64,000 nt of DNA from DATGKG01 sp963851325 (GTDB lineage Bacteria > Desulfobacterota > Binatia > Binatales > Binataceae): positions 1 through 64,000 of the forward strand of contig CAWKOR010000002.1 of NCBI GenBank assembly GCA_963851325.1, read 5' to 3'. The notes beneath the pieces are model-generated. The model was not told where the DNA came from. It searched no databases and saw only the letters and a program-made list of their open reading frames with translations. The translations under genes and the position numbers were made by a program. Shown here piece after piece: positions 52,382-62,293 of the stretch. How positions within the stretch are numbered: the first letter of the stretch is position 1; each line of letters begins with the position of its first letter.

Positions 52382-54313
52382 CTACATTTCCACCTGGATA
52401 CCGATTTCGACCACCCTCTCCGGCGGGATGTGGAAGAAGGCGGTCGCGCGAAGCGCGTTGCGTGACATAAAGGCAAAGAGCGTTTCCCGCCAAAGGGCCA
52501 TGCCCGGAACCTTTTCGCTGGGTATCAGCGTCTCGCGGCTCAGGTAGTAGGTCGCTTCATCCAGATTCAGATTCACCCCTAATCGTTCACAAAGTCCCAG
52601 CGCCGCCGGAAGATTTGGATTCTGCATGAACCCGTAGCGCACACCGATCTGAAAGAACCCCTGCTCCAACGGTTGCACAGTCAGTCGGTCCGACGCGGGA
52701 ACGCGCGGCGTGTCCTCGATCGATACGTGGAGCAACACCACGATCTGATGCAATACCTGGTTGCGTTCAATGTGATGGAGCAGCATCGGGGGGATGCCGT
52801 CAGACTTTCCGCTCAGAAATATCGCGGCGCCCTGCACCCGCACGATAGGCTTCGACGAAAGGCGCTTGAGGAAGTCCTCGATCGGTTCCGGATTCGTCGC
52901 GAGGTGTTCCGCAAGAAGCGCGCGTCCGCGCTTCCAGGTTGACATGAGAAGGTAGCCGAATAGTCCGACCGATAATGGAAACCAGCCTCCGTGCGGAATC
53001 TTGAAAACGTTGGCGCCGAGGAACGAAAGATCGACCAGCAGGAACGGCGCGCATACCAGCGCCGCCAAAGCCGGTGACCATTGCCATTGCTCGATGGCCA
53101 CAAAAAACAGGAGCACAGTCGTGATAGCCATGGTGCTTGCCACCCCGACACCATAGGCACCCGCTAGACGCCCGGCGGATCCAAATCCAATGACCAGCCC
53201 GACTGCACCGAACAGAAAGATGGAGTTGATGCCCGGCACATAGACCTGTCCAGCTTCTCCCGACGAAGTCTGCAGGACCCTCATTCGAGGCAACTGACCA
53301 AGATTTATCGCCTGGCGGGTCAACGAGAATGCTCCGGAGATCACCGCTTGAGATGCGATCACGGTGGCGCATGCGGCCAGGAACACCATCGGGTAAAGAG
53401 CCCAGTCGGGCGCCAGATCATAAAATGGGTTACTGAGCGCAGTACCGTTATGCAGTATCAGCGCACCTTGTCCGAAGTAGTTGAGGACCAGCGCGGGCAG
53501 CACGAAATACCACCAGGTCACCCGCATCGGGCGGGCTCCAAAATGACCCATGTCGGCGTACAGCGCCTCGCCACCGGTGACGACCAGGAACACCGCTCCC
53601 AGTACTCGAAATCCGAGTTCGCCGTTGGAGCGGAAAAATCTGATCGCATGAAGCGGATTGATGGCGGTGATCACGACGGGATGGTGGATAATCGACACGG
53701 CTCCGAGGACCGCAATGATCGCGAACCAGAGCACCATGAACGGGCCGAAGGTTGCGCCAACCTTGCCCGTGCCTCGTTTTTGAAATGAGAACAATAACAC
53801 CAGGATGATGCACGCGATTGGCACCACGTAAGGACGAAGGTGAGGGTTTGCCTTCTCCAGCCCCTCGATCGCACTCAACACCGAAATCGCCGGCGTGATG
53901 AGACCATCGCCATAGAGTAGCGCCGCCCCGAATAGTCCCAGCGCGATGAGAACGCCGCGCCGCAGAGTTGCCGACCCCGAGCTCAGCAAGGCGACCAGCG
54001 CAATTATGCCGCCGTCGCCCTTGTTGTCGGCTTGCACCACGATCGCGAGGTACTTGATCGATATGACGATCATCAGAACCCAGAAGATCAGGGAGAGAAT
54101 GCCCAGAACATTCGCTGCAGTAGGGGCAAGGCCGGCGCCTTCGTGAAAGCATTGCCGGAGCGCATACAGAGGGCTGGTGCCGATGTCACCGTAAACGACT
54201 CCGAGGGCGCCGATGCATAACGCCGCCAGATTTTGCGCCGCGGGTTCCTTTCGCTCCGGCGCAATGCCGGCCTCGGGCGCGGTTAGTTGCACTGCTTCCC
54301 CTCCCAAACTCAT
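52382..54313 (-). CDS. kup: Kup potassium uptake protein
   Basis: About 643 aa from ATG 54313; the frame extends to 54376. It starts the membrane part with ALGVVYGDIGTSPLYALRQC, the Kup signature, has about 12 helices to residue 460 and a cytoplasmic C-terminal domain. It is a K+/H+ symporter. Length and motifs are complete. It is divergent from the D-2-hydroxyacid dehydrogenase gene. Confidence 0.94.
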   Translation of the reverse strand: MSLGGEAVQLTAPEAGIAPERKEPAAQNLAALCIGALGVVYGDIGTSPLYALRQCFHEGAGLAPTAANVLGILSLIFWVLMIVISIKYLAIVVQADNKGDGGIIALVALLSSGSATLRRGVLIALGLFGAALLYGDGLITPAISVLSAIEGLEKANPHLRPYVVPIACIILVLLFSFQKRGTGKVGATFGPFMVLWFAIIAVLGAVSIIHHPVVITAINPLHAIRFFRSNGELGFRVLGAVFLVVTGGEALYADMGHFGARPMRVTWWYFVLPALVLNYFGQGALILHNGTALSNPFYDLAPDWALYPMVFLAACATVIASQAVISGAFSLTRQAINLGQLPRMRVLQTSSGEAGQVYVPGINSIFLFGAVGLVIGFGSAGRLAGAYGVGVASTMAITTVLLFFVAIEQWQWSPALAALVCAPFLLVDLSFLGANVFKIPHGGWFPLSVGLFGYLLMSTWKRGRALLAEHLATNPEPIEDFLKRLSSKPIVRVQGAAIFLSGKSDGIPPMLLHHIERNQVLHQIVVLLHVSIEDTPRVPASDRLTVQPLEQGFFQIGVRYGFMQNPNLPAALGLCERLGVNLNLDEATYYLSRETLIPSEKVPGMALWRETLFAFMSRNALRATAFFHIPPERVVEIGIQVEM

Positions 54314-54433
54314 CGCGCGATTATAGTCCTCGCGGCTCGGCCGGAAAGGGCTCGACGCGAGATCGTCGCAGGGCAACGGAAAAGGGAATCACATGCCGTC
54401 CTCCCAATCGGCATCGAAGGAGATCCGATCCAG

Positions 54434-55438
54434 ATGATCAAGATTGCAATCCTCGATGATTACGCAAAGGTCGCGCTGCAATCGGCGGACTGGTCGGTCC
54501 TTGGCGGCAAGGCCGAAATCACCGTCTTCGATCGGCATCTGACCGAGGACGAGGCCGCATCGCTGCTGCAACCGTTCGATGTGCTGTGCACGGTCCGCGA
54601 GCGGATGAGTTTGCCGCGCAGTTTGTTCCGCCGCTTACCCAACCTCAAACTTGTAACCATTATCGGGATGACGCTGCCTAACCTCGACATGGCGGCCGCG
54701 ACCGAACATGGGGTGATCGTCGCACATTCGAACTTCGCCAATCCTGTCTATGCCGGTATCTTCAATGGCACGCCCGAATTGACCTGGGGCCTGATGATCG
54801 CGGTCGTTCGTCACTTCGATCTCGCGGCTCAGCGGATGCGCGCGGGCGGTTGGCAAAGCACCATCGGAACCATCCTCGCCGGCCGCACTCTCGGGCTGCT
54901 CGGGCTTGGTCGGATCGGAAAACGGATGGCCACCTACGCCCGCGCCTTCGACATGAAGGTGATCGCATGGAGCCAGAACCTGACCGAGGAAACTGCCACC
55001 GCGGTCGGAGCGCGGCGAGTCGAGAAGGATGATCTCTTCCGCCTCGCCGACGTGCTCTCGATCCATGTCCAGCTCAGCGATCGCACGCGAGGCCTGGTGA
55101 CCGCGCGTGAACTGGCGCTGATGAAGCCCCAGGCATTTTTCATCAACACCTCGCGTGGGCCTATCGTGGTCGAAGCCGATCTGATCGCGGCCCTGCGCGA
55201 GCATCGCATCGCGGGCGCCGGCATCAACGTCTTCGATATCGAGCCGCCTCCCACCGATCATCCACTTCTCACGATGGATAACGTGACGGTCACGCCGCAT
55301 CTCGGCTATGTCACCCGCGAAACGCTGAAGGCGTTCTACAGCGACACCCTCGACGCGGTGGTCGCGTTCGCCGACGGCAAACCGATCCGCGTCGCCAACC
55401 CCGACGCTCTAGCTCATCCGAAGCAGCAAAGAATCTAA
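54434..55438 (+). CDS. D-2-hydroxyacid dehydrogenase family protein
   Basis: 334 aa from ATG 54434 with AAGGAG upstream. The NAD-binding motif is LGLLGLGRIGKRMA. The active-site Arg lies in FINTSRGPIV, Glu in FDIEPPP and His in VTPHLGYV, the usual triad. It resembles the phosphoglycerate dehydrogenase-like group but lacks an ACT domain. It reduces a 2-keto acid or does the reverse. Confidence 0.88.
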   Translation: MIKIAILDDYAKVALQSADWSVLGGKAEITVFDRHLTEDEAASLLQPFDVLCTVRERMSLPRSLFRRLPNLKLVTIIGMTLPNLDMAAATEHGVIVAHSNFANPVYAGIFNGTPELTWGLMIAVVRHFDLAAQRMRAGGWQSTIGTILAGRTLGLLGLGRIGKRMATYARAFDMKVIAWSQNLTEETATAVGARRVEKDDLFRLADVLSIHVQLSDRTRGLVTARELALMKPQAFFINTSRGPIVVEADLIAALREHRIAGAGINVFDIEPPPTDHPLLTMDNVTVTPHLGYVTRETLKAFYSDTLDAVVAFADGKPIRVANPDALAHPKQQRI

Positions 55439-56172
55439 CCCCACTCCTTCGGCACCGCTTGCGCCCGCTGATGGGTCAGCAGCTTGGCGCGACGCGCTTG
55501 CTCCTCGGGTGAGACGGTCGCGGGATCCTCGCGATACTCGGGTCCCGCCGCCATCGCCTTCTTTACCGCGGGCCGCTGGCCGATTTCGTCGAGCCACCGT
55601 TTGACGTTGGGGAATTCGTCGATTTCAAAATTCCGTCCCTTCCAGATGCTCGCCCACGGATAGCAAATCATATCGGCGATGGTGTACTGGCCGGCGGCGA
55701 GAAACTGCTTCTGGTGCAGGCCGAGGTTCATCACTCCATAGATGCGATGGACCTCGTTGTTGAAGCGCAACTGCGCGTATGCCTGATCGCCGTTCTTGGG
55801 GTTCTGCGCCGCGCGAGTGAAGTGACCCTGCTCGCCCATCTTGGGGCCCTGGTTGCCCATCTGCCAGTACATCCATTGGAGGACTTCGGCCTTCTGATGC
55901 GGCTCTTGCGGAAAGAACTTTCCGCTCTTCTCGGCGAGGTATTCCATGATCGCGCCGGATTCGAAAATGGTGATGGGCGCGCCGCCGCCCTTCGGCTCGG
56001 TATCGACGATCGCGGGCATCCGGCCGTTGGGCGCGATGCGCAGGAAGTCGGCCGTCAGCTGATCGCCGCGTCCGATGTTGATCGGCTTGATAGTGTAAGG
56101 GATGCCCGCTTCTTCGAGCAGGATGGTGACCTTCTTACCGTTGGGAGTTGGCCAGTAGTAAACATCGATCAT
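55435..56172 (-). CDS. Glutathione S-transferase, nu-class (YghU/YfcG-like)
   Basis: The 245-aa product has a thioredoxin-fold N-terminus beginning VYYWPTPNGKKVTILLEEAG (the TPNG motif of nu-class enzymes), cis-Pro in RMPAIV and a GST C-terminal domain. These enzymes bind two glutathiones and reduce disulfides. The stop overlaps the D-2-hydroxyacid dehydrogenase stop by 4 bases on the opposite strand. Confidence 0.88.
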   Translation of the reverse strand: MIDVYYWPTPNGKKVTILLEEAGIPYTIKPINIGRGDQLTADFLRIAPNGRMPAIVDTEPKGGGAPITIFESGAIMEYLAEKSGKFFPQEPHQKAEVLQWMYWQMGNQGPKMGEQGHFTRAAQNPKNGDQAYAQLRFNNEVHRIYGVMNLGLHQKQFLAAGQYTIADMICYPWASIWKGRNFEIDEFPNVKRWLDEIGQRPAVKKAMAAGPEYREDPATVSPEEQARRAKLLTHQRAQAVPKEWG

Positions 56173-56347
56173 GGTGATGCTCCGTGATGGCCCCGCTGAC
56201 CGGGCCGGTTTTCTTTCGATTGCTACTCATTCGAAACAGCAGCAATACCGAAGCCGCGCTGTCAAGCGAAAAGCGAGGTTCTGCGACGCAGTCGCTTGCC
56301 CGGTTCGAGGATTGCCGAACGCGCCGCAGCGTAATAGTTTCGCGCGC

Positions 56348-57004
56348 ATGTTTGGACATCCGCCATTCGACCTGTACGAGGCCATCTACACCACCCGCTC
56401 GATGCGCCGGCTCAAGCCCGATCCGGTCCCGCCCGAGTTGATCGTCAAGGTCATCGAGGCCGCGACTATGGGGCCCAGCGGCGGCAATCGGCAGCCCTGG
56501 ATTTTCGTCGTGGTGCGGGAGCCCGAGATGAAGGAATTCGTCGCGGTGCGATATCGCGCTGCATGGGAGCGCTACTTCACGCCCGCGGCGCGCGAGATCG
56601 TCGCCAGGGATCCGATGAGTCCGCGCGGTCGCGTCCTGCGCTCGGCGAAGTATCTGGCGGAACACGTCGGCGAGGCGCCGGTGCTGATCTTCGGATGTGT
56701 GAAGCGCTACACCGACCGCGCGCGTGCCGGCGAGCCGATGCAGAACGCGCTCTTCCCGGCGATCCAGAACCTATGCCTGGCGGCGCGCGGCTACGGCCTC
56801 GGCACCTCGATTACGGGGCTGCACACGATGTTCGCCGGTGAGGTGGATGCGAAACTCGGCGTGCCTGCGGAGTACGCCAACCTCGCGTTGATACCGATGG
56901 GCTATCCCAAAGGCCGATGGGCGCGTCCGGACCGAAAGCCCGCCCTATCGGTGACGTTTTGGGAGAAGTGGGGTGAGCGGCGGGATCGCGCTCCGGAGGT
57001 ATAG
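56348..57004 (+). CDS. Nitroreductase family flavoprotein
   Basis: 218 aa from ATG 56348; the upstream in-frame extension to 56171 looks non-coding. The FMN-binding start is YTTRSMRRLKPDPVPPELI with GGNRQPWIFVVV, and the C-terminus holds a GYPKGRW segment. The family reduces nitroarenes or quinones with NAD(P)H, or acts as a dehydrogenase. Substrate unknown. Confidence 0.85.
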   Translation: MFGHPPFDLYEAIYTTRSMRRLKPDPVPPELIVKVIEAATMGPSGGNRQPWIFVVVREPEMKEFVAVRYRAAWERYFTPAAREIVARDPMSPRGRVLRSAKYLAEHVGEAPVLIFGCVKRYTDRARAGEPMQNALFPAIQNLCLAARGYGLGTSITGLHTMFAGEVDAKLGVPAEYANLALIPMGYPKGRWARPDRKPALSVTFWEKWGERRDRAPEV

Positions 57005-57308
57005 GCTTATCGACATCATGTCGATAAGCCTCTATCTGAGTTTGGCTCCCGCCTTTGCCGAGTGCGCGGCGATTTCTGAAAAGCTGAGCATCTCTGGGTC
57101 GGAAGTGGCTTTGTTTTTGCGCTTTCGACAGTCGATGTCCTGCCACCCGAGGTCCTTCGCGAAGCGCTCAGGACCACCGCTCGCGATGCTCGCGGTGGCT
57201 TTGTTTTTGCGCTTTCGACAGTCGACGGTGTGCCACCCGAGGTCCTTCGCAGAGCCTCAGGACCACCGCTCGCGATGCTCGCGGTGGCTTTGTTTTTGCG
57301 CTTTCTTG
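57005..57308. repeat. 89-90-bp tandem repeat region between genes
   Basis: A unit beginning GTGGCTTTGTTTTTGCGC starts at 57105 and 57195, with a partial third copy at 57284, so the period is 90 then 89 bases. Each unit contains CCACCGC and GCGGTGG arms around GCTCGCGATGCTC-type loops, a hairpin. A palindrome-like TTATCGACATCATGTCGATAA precedes it at 57007-57027. No gene is seen. Confidence 0.7.
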
Positions 57309-58859
57309 TCATCTCCCGATCGGCACCGGCGAGGCTTTCACCGCACGCTGGAAGGCCCACTGCCGGATGTGGTTGATCTGCTCCTTCATCGCACGCGCCA
57401 GCGGCACCGCTCCGGCCGCCGCATCTATAAGGTCGTCCTCGGTCAACTCGTGGTCCGCCAGGCGCGCCTTGGTCATCGCGGATATCACGCACTGCTCGAT
57501 CTCGGCGCCGGTCCATTCGCGGGTCGAATCGATGATTTGCTTGAATACGAAGTTGGAGAGGTCCACGCCACGGCGCGTGAGGTGGATTTTCAATATGTCG
57601 AGGCGCTCCTGGTCGTGCGGCAGATCGACAAAAAAGACCTCATCGAAGCGGCCCTTACGAATCATTTCGGCCGGCAGCAGGTCGATTCGATTGGCGGTCG
57701 CGGCGACGAACAGCCCGGCCGCTTTCTCCTGCATCCAGGTCAGGAAAAAGGCGAAGATACGGCCCTGCTGACCGCCGCTTTCCGCCGACGTAATGCCCAT
57801 CTCGATCTCGTCGAACCACACGATCGCGGGCGCCATGCTTTCCAGCGTATGGCATGCCTGCACGAACGCGCTTTCGGGTTGCCCATGGCGCCCGGAGAAA
57901 ATATCGATCATGTCGATTCGGTAGAGCGGAAGCTCGAAGCATGATGCGATGGCCTTAACCGAAAGGCTCTTGCCGCATCCGGGGATGCCCATCACCAGCA
58001 CCCCTTTGGGCACGATGTCGGCACTCAAGCTCTCGCGCTGCTGAAACAATTTGCGGCGGTCCGTCAACCATAGTTTGAGGACCTCGAGGCCCCCTACTTC
58101 GCCGATATCGGTGCTGTCGGAAACGAACTCGATCGCACCGCTTCGATTAATCAGGACCCGCTTCTCCTCGAACAGCGCCGGCAGCGAATGCGACCCGAGA
58201 GTCGGCTTGGCCGCCAACGCGCGCCGGACCGCATGCCGCGCCTCGTCTATGCTGAGTCCCTGCAAAGCGCGGGCGAGCAGGCGCAAGGTGTCGTCGTTGA
58301 GGTCATCCTGGCCCTGCGCCGGCGCGATTTGCTTTGCCTCCGAGCGCAGGAATTCCATCAGTTCGGTCAGATCCGGCGGCGCCAGATCGATGACCACAAA
58401 ATTGCGCTCGATTTCTTCCGGAATGGATCGCACCGGCGAGGTGATGACGATGAACTTCTGCCGGTCCAGGCAGATCTGGTATAGGTCCCGTAACCGGCGG
58501 CGGACGCTGGCGGAATCCCGCAGCGGCTCGTGAAAATCCTTCAAGTGGAAAATCGCGGGTTCCTGGTGCTCCGCTATGAAATCCAGCACTTCGCGCGGCT
58601 CTTCTGCGGGAGCCTCCACCTTTCCGCCTTCCCGGGACAGGCCCTCGGTGAGACTCCAGGTCCACACCGGCGGTGGTTCGGTGGGAGATAGCAGTCGCGC
58701 CGCCTCGCGCAGCAGGTCGGCCACCCGCCCCTCCTCGGCCGAGCGGACATAGATAAGCGGCCGCCCGGACTCGAAGATTTCCAGCAGCGCGGTTGCTCCG
58801 CGCGAAGCATTGGCTGCATCAGCCGTCGAATCTGAAATCATGGGAGAGTTTTGCGCCAC
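57309..58859 (-). CDS. AAA+ ATPase, Ycf46-like
   Basis: The 516-aa product has one AAA module: Walker A GIPGCGKS (291-298), Walker B IVWFDEIE and a sensor-1 region ATANRIDLLP, with the Arg-rich second region ATANRIDLLPAEMIRKGRFD. The N-terminal 250 residues form a Ycf46-type domain. It resembles a cyanobacterial and proteobacterial family of uncertain role (stress or CO2 uptake in cyanobacteria). Its stop is next to a repeat region. Confidence 0.85.
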   Translation of the reverse strand: MAQNSPMISDSTADAANASRGATALLEIFESGRPLIYVRSAEEGRVADLLREAARLLSPTEPPPVWTWSLTEGLSREGGKVEAPAEEPREVLDFIAEHQEPAIFHLKDFHEPLRDSASVRRRLRDLYQICLDRQKFIVITSPVRSIPEEIERNFVVIDLAPPDLTELMEFLRSEAKQIAPAQGQDDLNDDTLRLLARALQGLSIDEARHAVRRALAAKPTLGSHSLPALFEEKRVLINRSGAIEFVSDSTDIGEVGGLEVLKLWLTDRRKLFQQRESLSADIVPKGVLVMGIPGCGKSLSVKAIASCFELPLYRIDMIDIFSGRHGQPESAFVQACHTLESMAPAIVWFDEIEMGITSAESGGQQGRIFAFFLTWMQEKAAGLFVAATANRIDLLPAEMIRKGRFDEVFFVDLPHDQERLDILKIHLTRRGVDLSNFVFKQIIDSTREWTGAEIEQCVISAMTKARLADHELTEDDLIDAAAGAVPLARAMKEQINHIRQWAFQRAVKASPVPIGR

Positions 58860-58935
58860 GCGGTCATATTAGCGGAAAGGCGGGAGTCGGGCACTATTTT
58901 CCACTATCCGAACCCGACCGAGCTTTACCCCTTAC

Positions 58936-58963
58936 TTGACAAGCCACTCTTCGCAGCTATCGA
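58936..58963 (+). promoter_or_regulatory. Candidate sigma-70-type promoter
   Basis: TTGACA at 58936-58941 is followed after 16 bases by TATCGA (58958-58963), 80 bases before the histidine kinase start. The -10 box is a weak match, so this is only a candidate. Confidence 0.35.
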
Positions 58964-59043
58964 ATAGGCGCCCATAGGCACCGTCTAAAGGATTGAAGCC
59001 CTTAAATGATCAAGCCTGGCCTCGCGGGGATGATGGAACTTCG

Positions 59044-60872
59044 ATGAGCGACTGGTTCGATGATCTTGCAAACAATGCTCTGGCCGTCGGTGATGCTTCC
59101 GCGCATGTGGTGCAGTTCTATGAGGACGATGCTTTCCTTGCCGACACGATCGCTCGCCTGATCGCAACCTCACTGGAGACCGGGGAAGGCGCGGTTCTGA
59201 TCGCGACCCAGCCTCATCGGGAAGCCATCGAGGAACGGCTGCTCGCGCGCGGGCTTGACCTCATCAAAATGACTCGGGACGGTCGTCTGCTGTCGCTCGA
59301 TGCCGGCGAAACATTGGCGCAGATATCTCGCGACGATTATCCCGACGCTGCACTCTTCGAGGAGGTCGTCGGCCCCGCGATTCGCAACACTTCGAAGGCC
59401 AGCCCGCGCGGTTTCACCCGCGCCTTCGGCGAGATGGTCGCCCTGCAGTGGGCCGAAGGCAAGCGGGACGCAGCGCTGCGCCTGGAAGCGCTCTGGAACG
59501 ACCTCAACCAGCGGCTCAGATTCTCGCTTTGTTGCGGGTATCCGCTGAACAGTTTTTCCAGCGTCCTCGATGGAAATTATCTGGCCAAAGTTTGCGCCGA
59601 GCACTCGCACGTAATTCCCGCCGAAAGCTACTCCGCGCTGAACAATGTTGACGAGCGCCGACGCACCATCGCTCATCTGCAGCAAAAAGCCCGGCTGCTC
59701 GAAAGCGAAATGTCCGTGCGTCGGAAGGTCGAAGAGGACCTCCGCAAGAAGGTTTCCGAGCTCGCCGAAGCTGACAAGCGCAAAAATGAGTTTCTCGCGA
59801 TGCTGGGGCATGAGCTGCGCAATCCGCTTTCCGCCGTGCTCAATGCCATCACAACCGCGGACCTCGATGAATCGCATCGCGACCGCGCTATCGAAATTGC
59901 GCGCCGTCAGACCGGCCAGCTTGCGCGCCTCGTCGATGACCTGCTCGATGTCGCCCGAATCACCCAGGGCCGCATCGCGCTGCGCAAGGAGCCGGTCGCG
60001 ATCGTCGCTGTGGTGGAGAGATCGATCGAGGAGACGCGCGCAGTGGCCGAATCACGGCAGCAGCGCATCATGGTGATTGCACCTCCCGACATCCGCAACA
60101 TCCGGATCGACGCCGATCCGCGCGGATGCAGCAGATCATCAGCAATCTCATCAGCAACGCGAGCAAGTTCACCCCCTCGCATGGACGGATCGAAGTGTCG
60201 ATTCGCCGTCGCGGAGTCGACGTCGCGATCCGGGTTCGCGATAGCGGCATCGGGATCGCCCCGGAAATGCTCCCGCACGTCTTCGACCTGTTCGCGCAAG
60301 GCAACGTTGCGATGGATCGCGCGCATGGCGGATTGGGCATCGGACTTACGCTCGTTAAGCAACTCATCACGATGCATGGCGGCACGGTGGACGCCCGCAG
60401 CGAAGGCTCCGGCAAGGGCAGCGAGTTCGAAGTCTCGCTTCCGATACTCGATGATCAGCAGCGCGAAAAAACTGCGGTGAAAATCTCCTCGGCGACAGGA
60501 TCCGCACGCGTGCTCATCGTGGAAGACAATCCTGACGCGGCCGAGAGCCTGCATATGCTGCTGGAACTGCTCGGCCACGAAGTTCGAGTCGCCGCCGACG
60601 GTTTCGCGGCGCTCGACATTCTTGGCAACGAAGCCTTCGACGTCCTGCTGGTTGATATTGGCCTGCCGGGTATGGATGGTTACGCGCTGGCCAGCCACAT
60701 CCGCGAGTTACCGACGGCGAAGCCGCTCCGCCTGGTTGCATTGACTGGCTATGGGCAGGATGAAGATCGCCGCCGTGCGTTGGGCGCGGGATTCGATCAT
60801 CACCTGATAAAGCCGGTCGATATCGATCGCCTGCAGGCGATCCTCGCGCAGCCGCCGGCCTCCCCGCGCTAA
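59044..60872 (+). pseudogene. Hybrid histidine kinase with MEDS domain, frameshifted
   Basis: From ATG 59044 the product has a MEDS sensory domain (about 18-180, HVVQFYEDDAFLADTIARLI), a linker coiled coil and HisKA with phospho-His H256 in MLGHELRNPL. At about 60120-60123 one base is missing: IRIDADP ends in a wrong frame, while the ATPase domain (MQQIISNLISNASKFTP, VRDSGIGIA, GGLGIGLTLVKQLI) and a receiver (LIVEDNPDAAES, DVLLVDIGLPGMDG) continue in the next. One added base would restore about 609 aa. It is either a true frameshift or an assembly error. The end overlaps the P450 stop by 4 bases. Confidence 0.82.
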
Positions 60873-62113
60873 GCTTTCTTCGCGGTGAACTTTACCGGCA
60901 GCTTCGAGGGACCGGATATAAAGTTCGATGCGAGGAATTCGGCGGGCCCCGCCTGCTCGATGTCCGGCAATCGTGTCATGATCTCGCGCAGCATCACTGC
61001 AATCTCGGCGCGCGCGATGTGCGAACCCAAACAGAAATGCGTGCCGCCACCGAATGCGATGTGCTCGTTGGGCGTACGACCGACATCAAATTTGTCGGCT
61101 TCCGGGAACATTCCGGCGTCGCGATTGGCCGATCCGTAATACATGGCCACTTTGTCGCCGGCGCGGATTTTCCTGCCGCCCAGTTCAGTATCGCAAGTCG
61201 CAGTGCGGCGCATATAAATGACCGGGCTCACGTAGCGAAGCATCTCCTCGACCGCGGTGGGGAGCAGCGCATCGAGGTGGCTCTGCAAACGGCGGCGCTG
61301 GTCGGGATTGTTGAACAGCGCGAGCATGCCGCCGCCGAGCAGGTTGCGCGTGGTATCGCCTCCCGCGTTGATCAGCAGCAGGAAAAAGAAGCTGTACTCC
61401 GGCTGGGTCAGGCGGTCGCCATCGATTTCGGCATTGAGGAGCTTGGTCGCGATGTCATTGCCGGGATGCTTGCGCTTCTCCTCGGCGAGGTTGAGTGCAT
61501 AGCTCAGCATCTCCATTCCGGCCGCGGCACGCTCGTGCTCGTTGACCGCCTCGTGTGCGGAATGCATTTTTTCGGTGAGCGCGTATAGACGCCGGCCGTC
61601 CTCGAGCGGGATGCCCATCAACTCCGCGATCACGTACGACGGAAGGACGCCGGCGATATCGGGCATCAGGTCGCATTCGCCGCGCTCAATGACCTCGTCG
61701 ATAATCTTTTTCGCCAGCTCCCGGATGCGCGGTTTCATTGCCTCGGCGCTGCGCGGAATGAACTCCTTGCTGACCAGCGTGCGATAGCGGGTGTGCTCGG
61801 GCGGATCCATATGCAGCATCATGCTGCGCGACTGCTGCAATGAGACTTCGTCGGGATCATCGAGCATGATGCCGCCGGCATATGAGGAGTAGGTTTTAGC
61901 GTCACGCCCGATGGTCCAGACATCCTGGTAGCGAGTGACGGCCCAGAATCCGCGCGCGTTTTTCTGCTCGTGCCAATGCACCGGGTCATGCTCGCGCAGC
62001 CAGCGGAATTGCTCATGCGGCTGCCCATTGGCATATGACGCGGCGCTTACGAGATCGATCGTTGGAGCGGTCGATGTAGACATCCGATGAGTATTCCCAG
62101 CGCCTCGCATCAT
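60869..62113 (-). CDS. Cytochrome P450
   Basis: 414 aa from ATG 62113 (GAGG five bases upstream); 62083 is an alternative start and the frame extends to 62179. The heme-binding loop is FGGGTHFCLGSHIA, the I-helix AGGDTTRN has the O2-activating Thr, the ExxR is EEMLR and the MDPPEHTRYR segment is typical of bacterial P450s. It is soluble, with no membrane anchor. It should hydroxylate a small organic compound using ferredoxin and a reductase, neither of which is encoded nearby. Confidence 0.93.
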   Translation of the reverse strand: MMRGAGNTHRMSTSTAPTIDLVSAASYANGQPHEQFRWLREHDPVHWHEQKNARGFWAVTRYQDVWTIGRDAKTYSSYAGGIMLDDPDEVSLQQSRSMMLHMDPPEHTRYRTLVSKEFIPRSAEAMKPRIRELAKKIIDEVIERGECDLMPDIAGVLPSYVIAELMGIPLEDGRRLYALTEKMHSAHEAVNEHERAAAGMEMLSYALNLAEEKRKHPGNDIATKLLNAEIDGDRLTQPEYSFFFLLLINAGGDTTRNLLGGGMLALFNNPDQRRRLQSHLDALLPTAVEEMLRYVSPVIYMRRTATCDTELGGRKIRAGDKVAMYYGSANRDAGMFPEADKFDVGRTPNEHIAFGGGTHFCLGSHIARAEIAVMLREIMTRLPDIEQAGPAEFLASNFISGPSKLPVKFTAKKA

Positions 62114-62293
62114 GGCAACCTCGGCACCAGCGACGATCAGACCTGATCGGCGGCGAGCTTGCCATTTCCGAGCGAGCAATTTAGCTTACAACAATTCTTT
62201 AAAACTTCCGTCTGATGTTCCCGCGCGCGTGACGCAAACTACGCCGGGACACGCGAGAGCGAGGCTGTCGAAGCACTCGAGAGTGAGTCAGCG

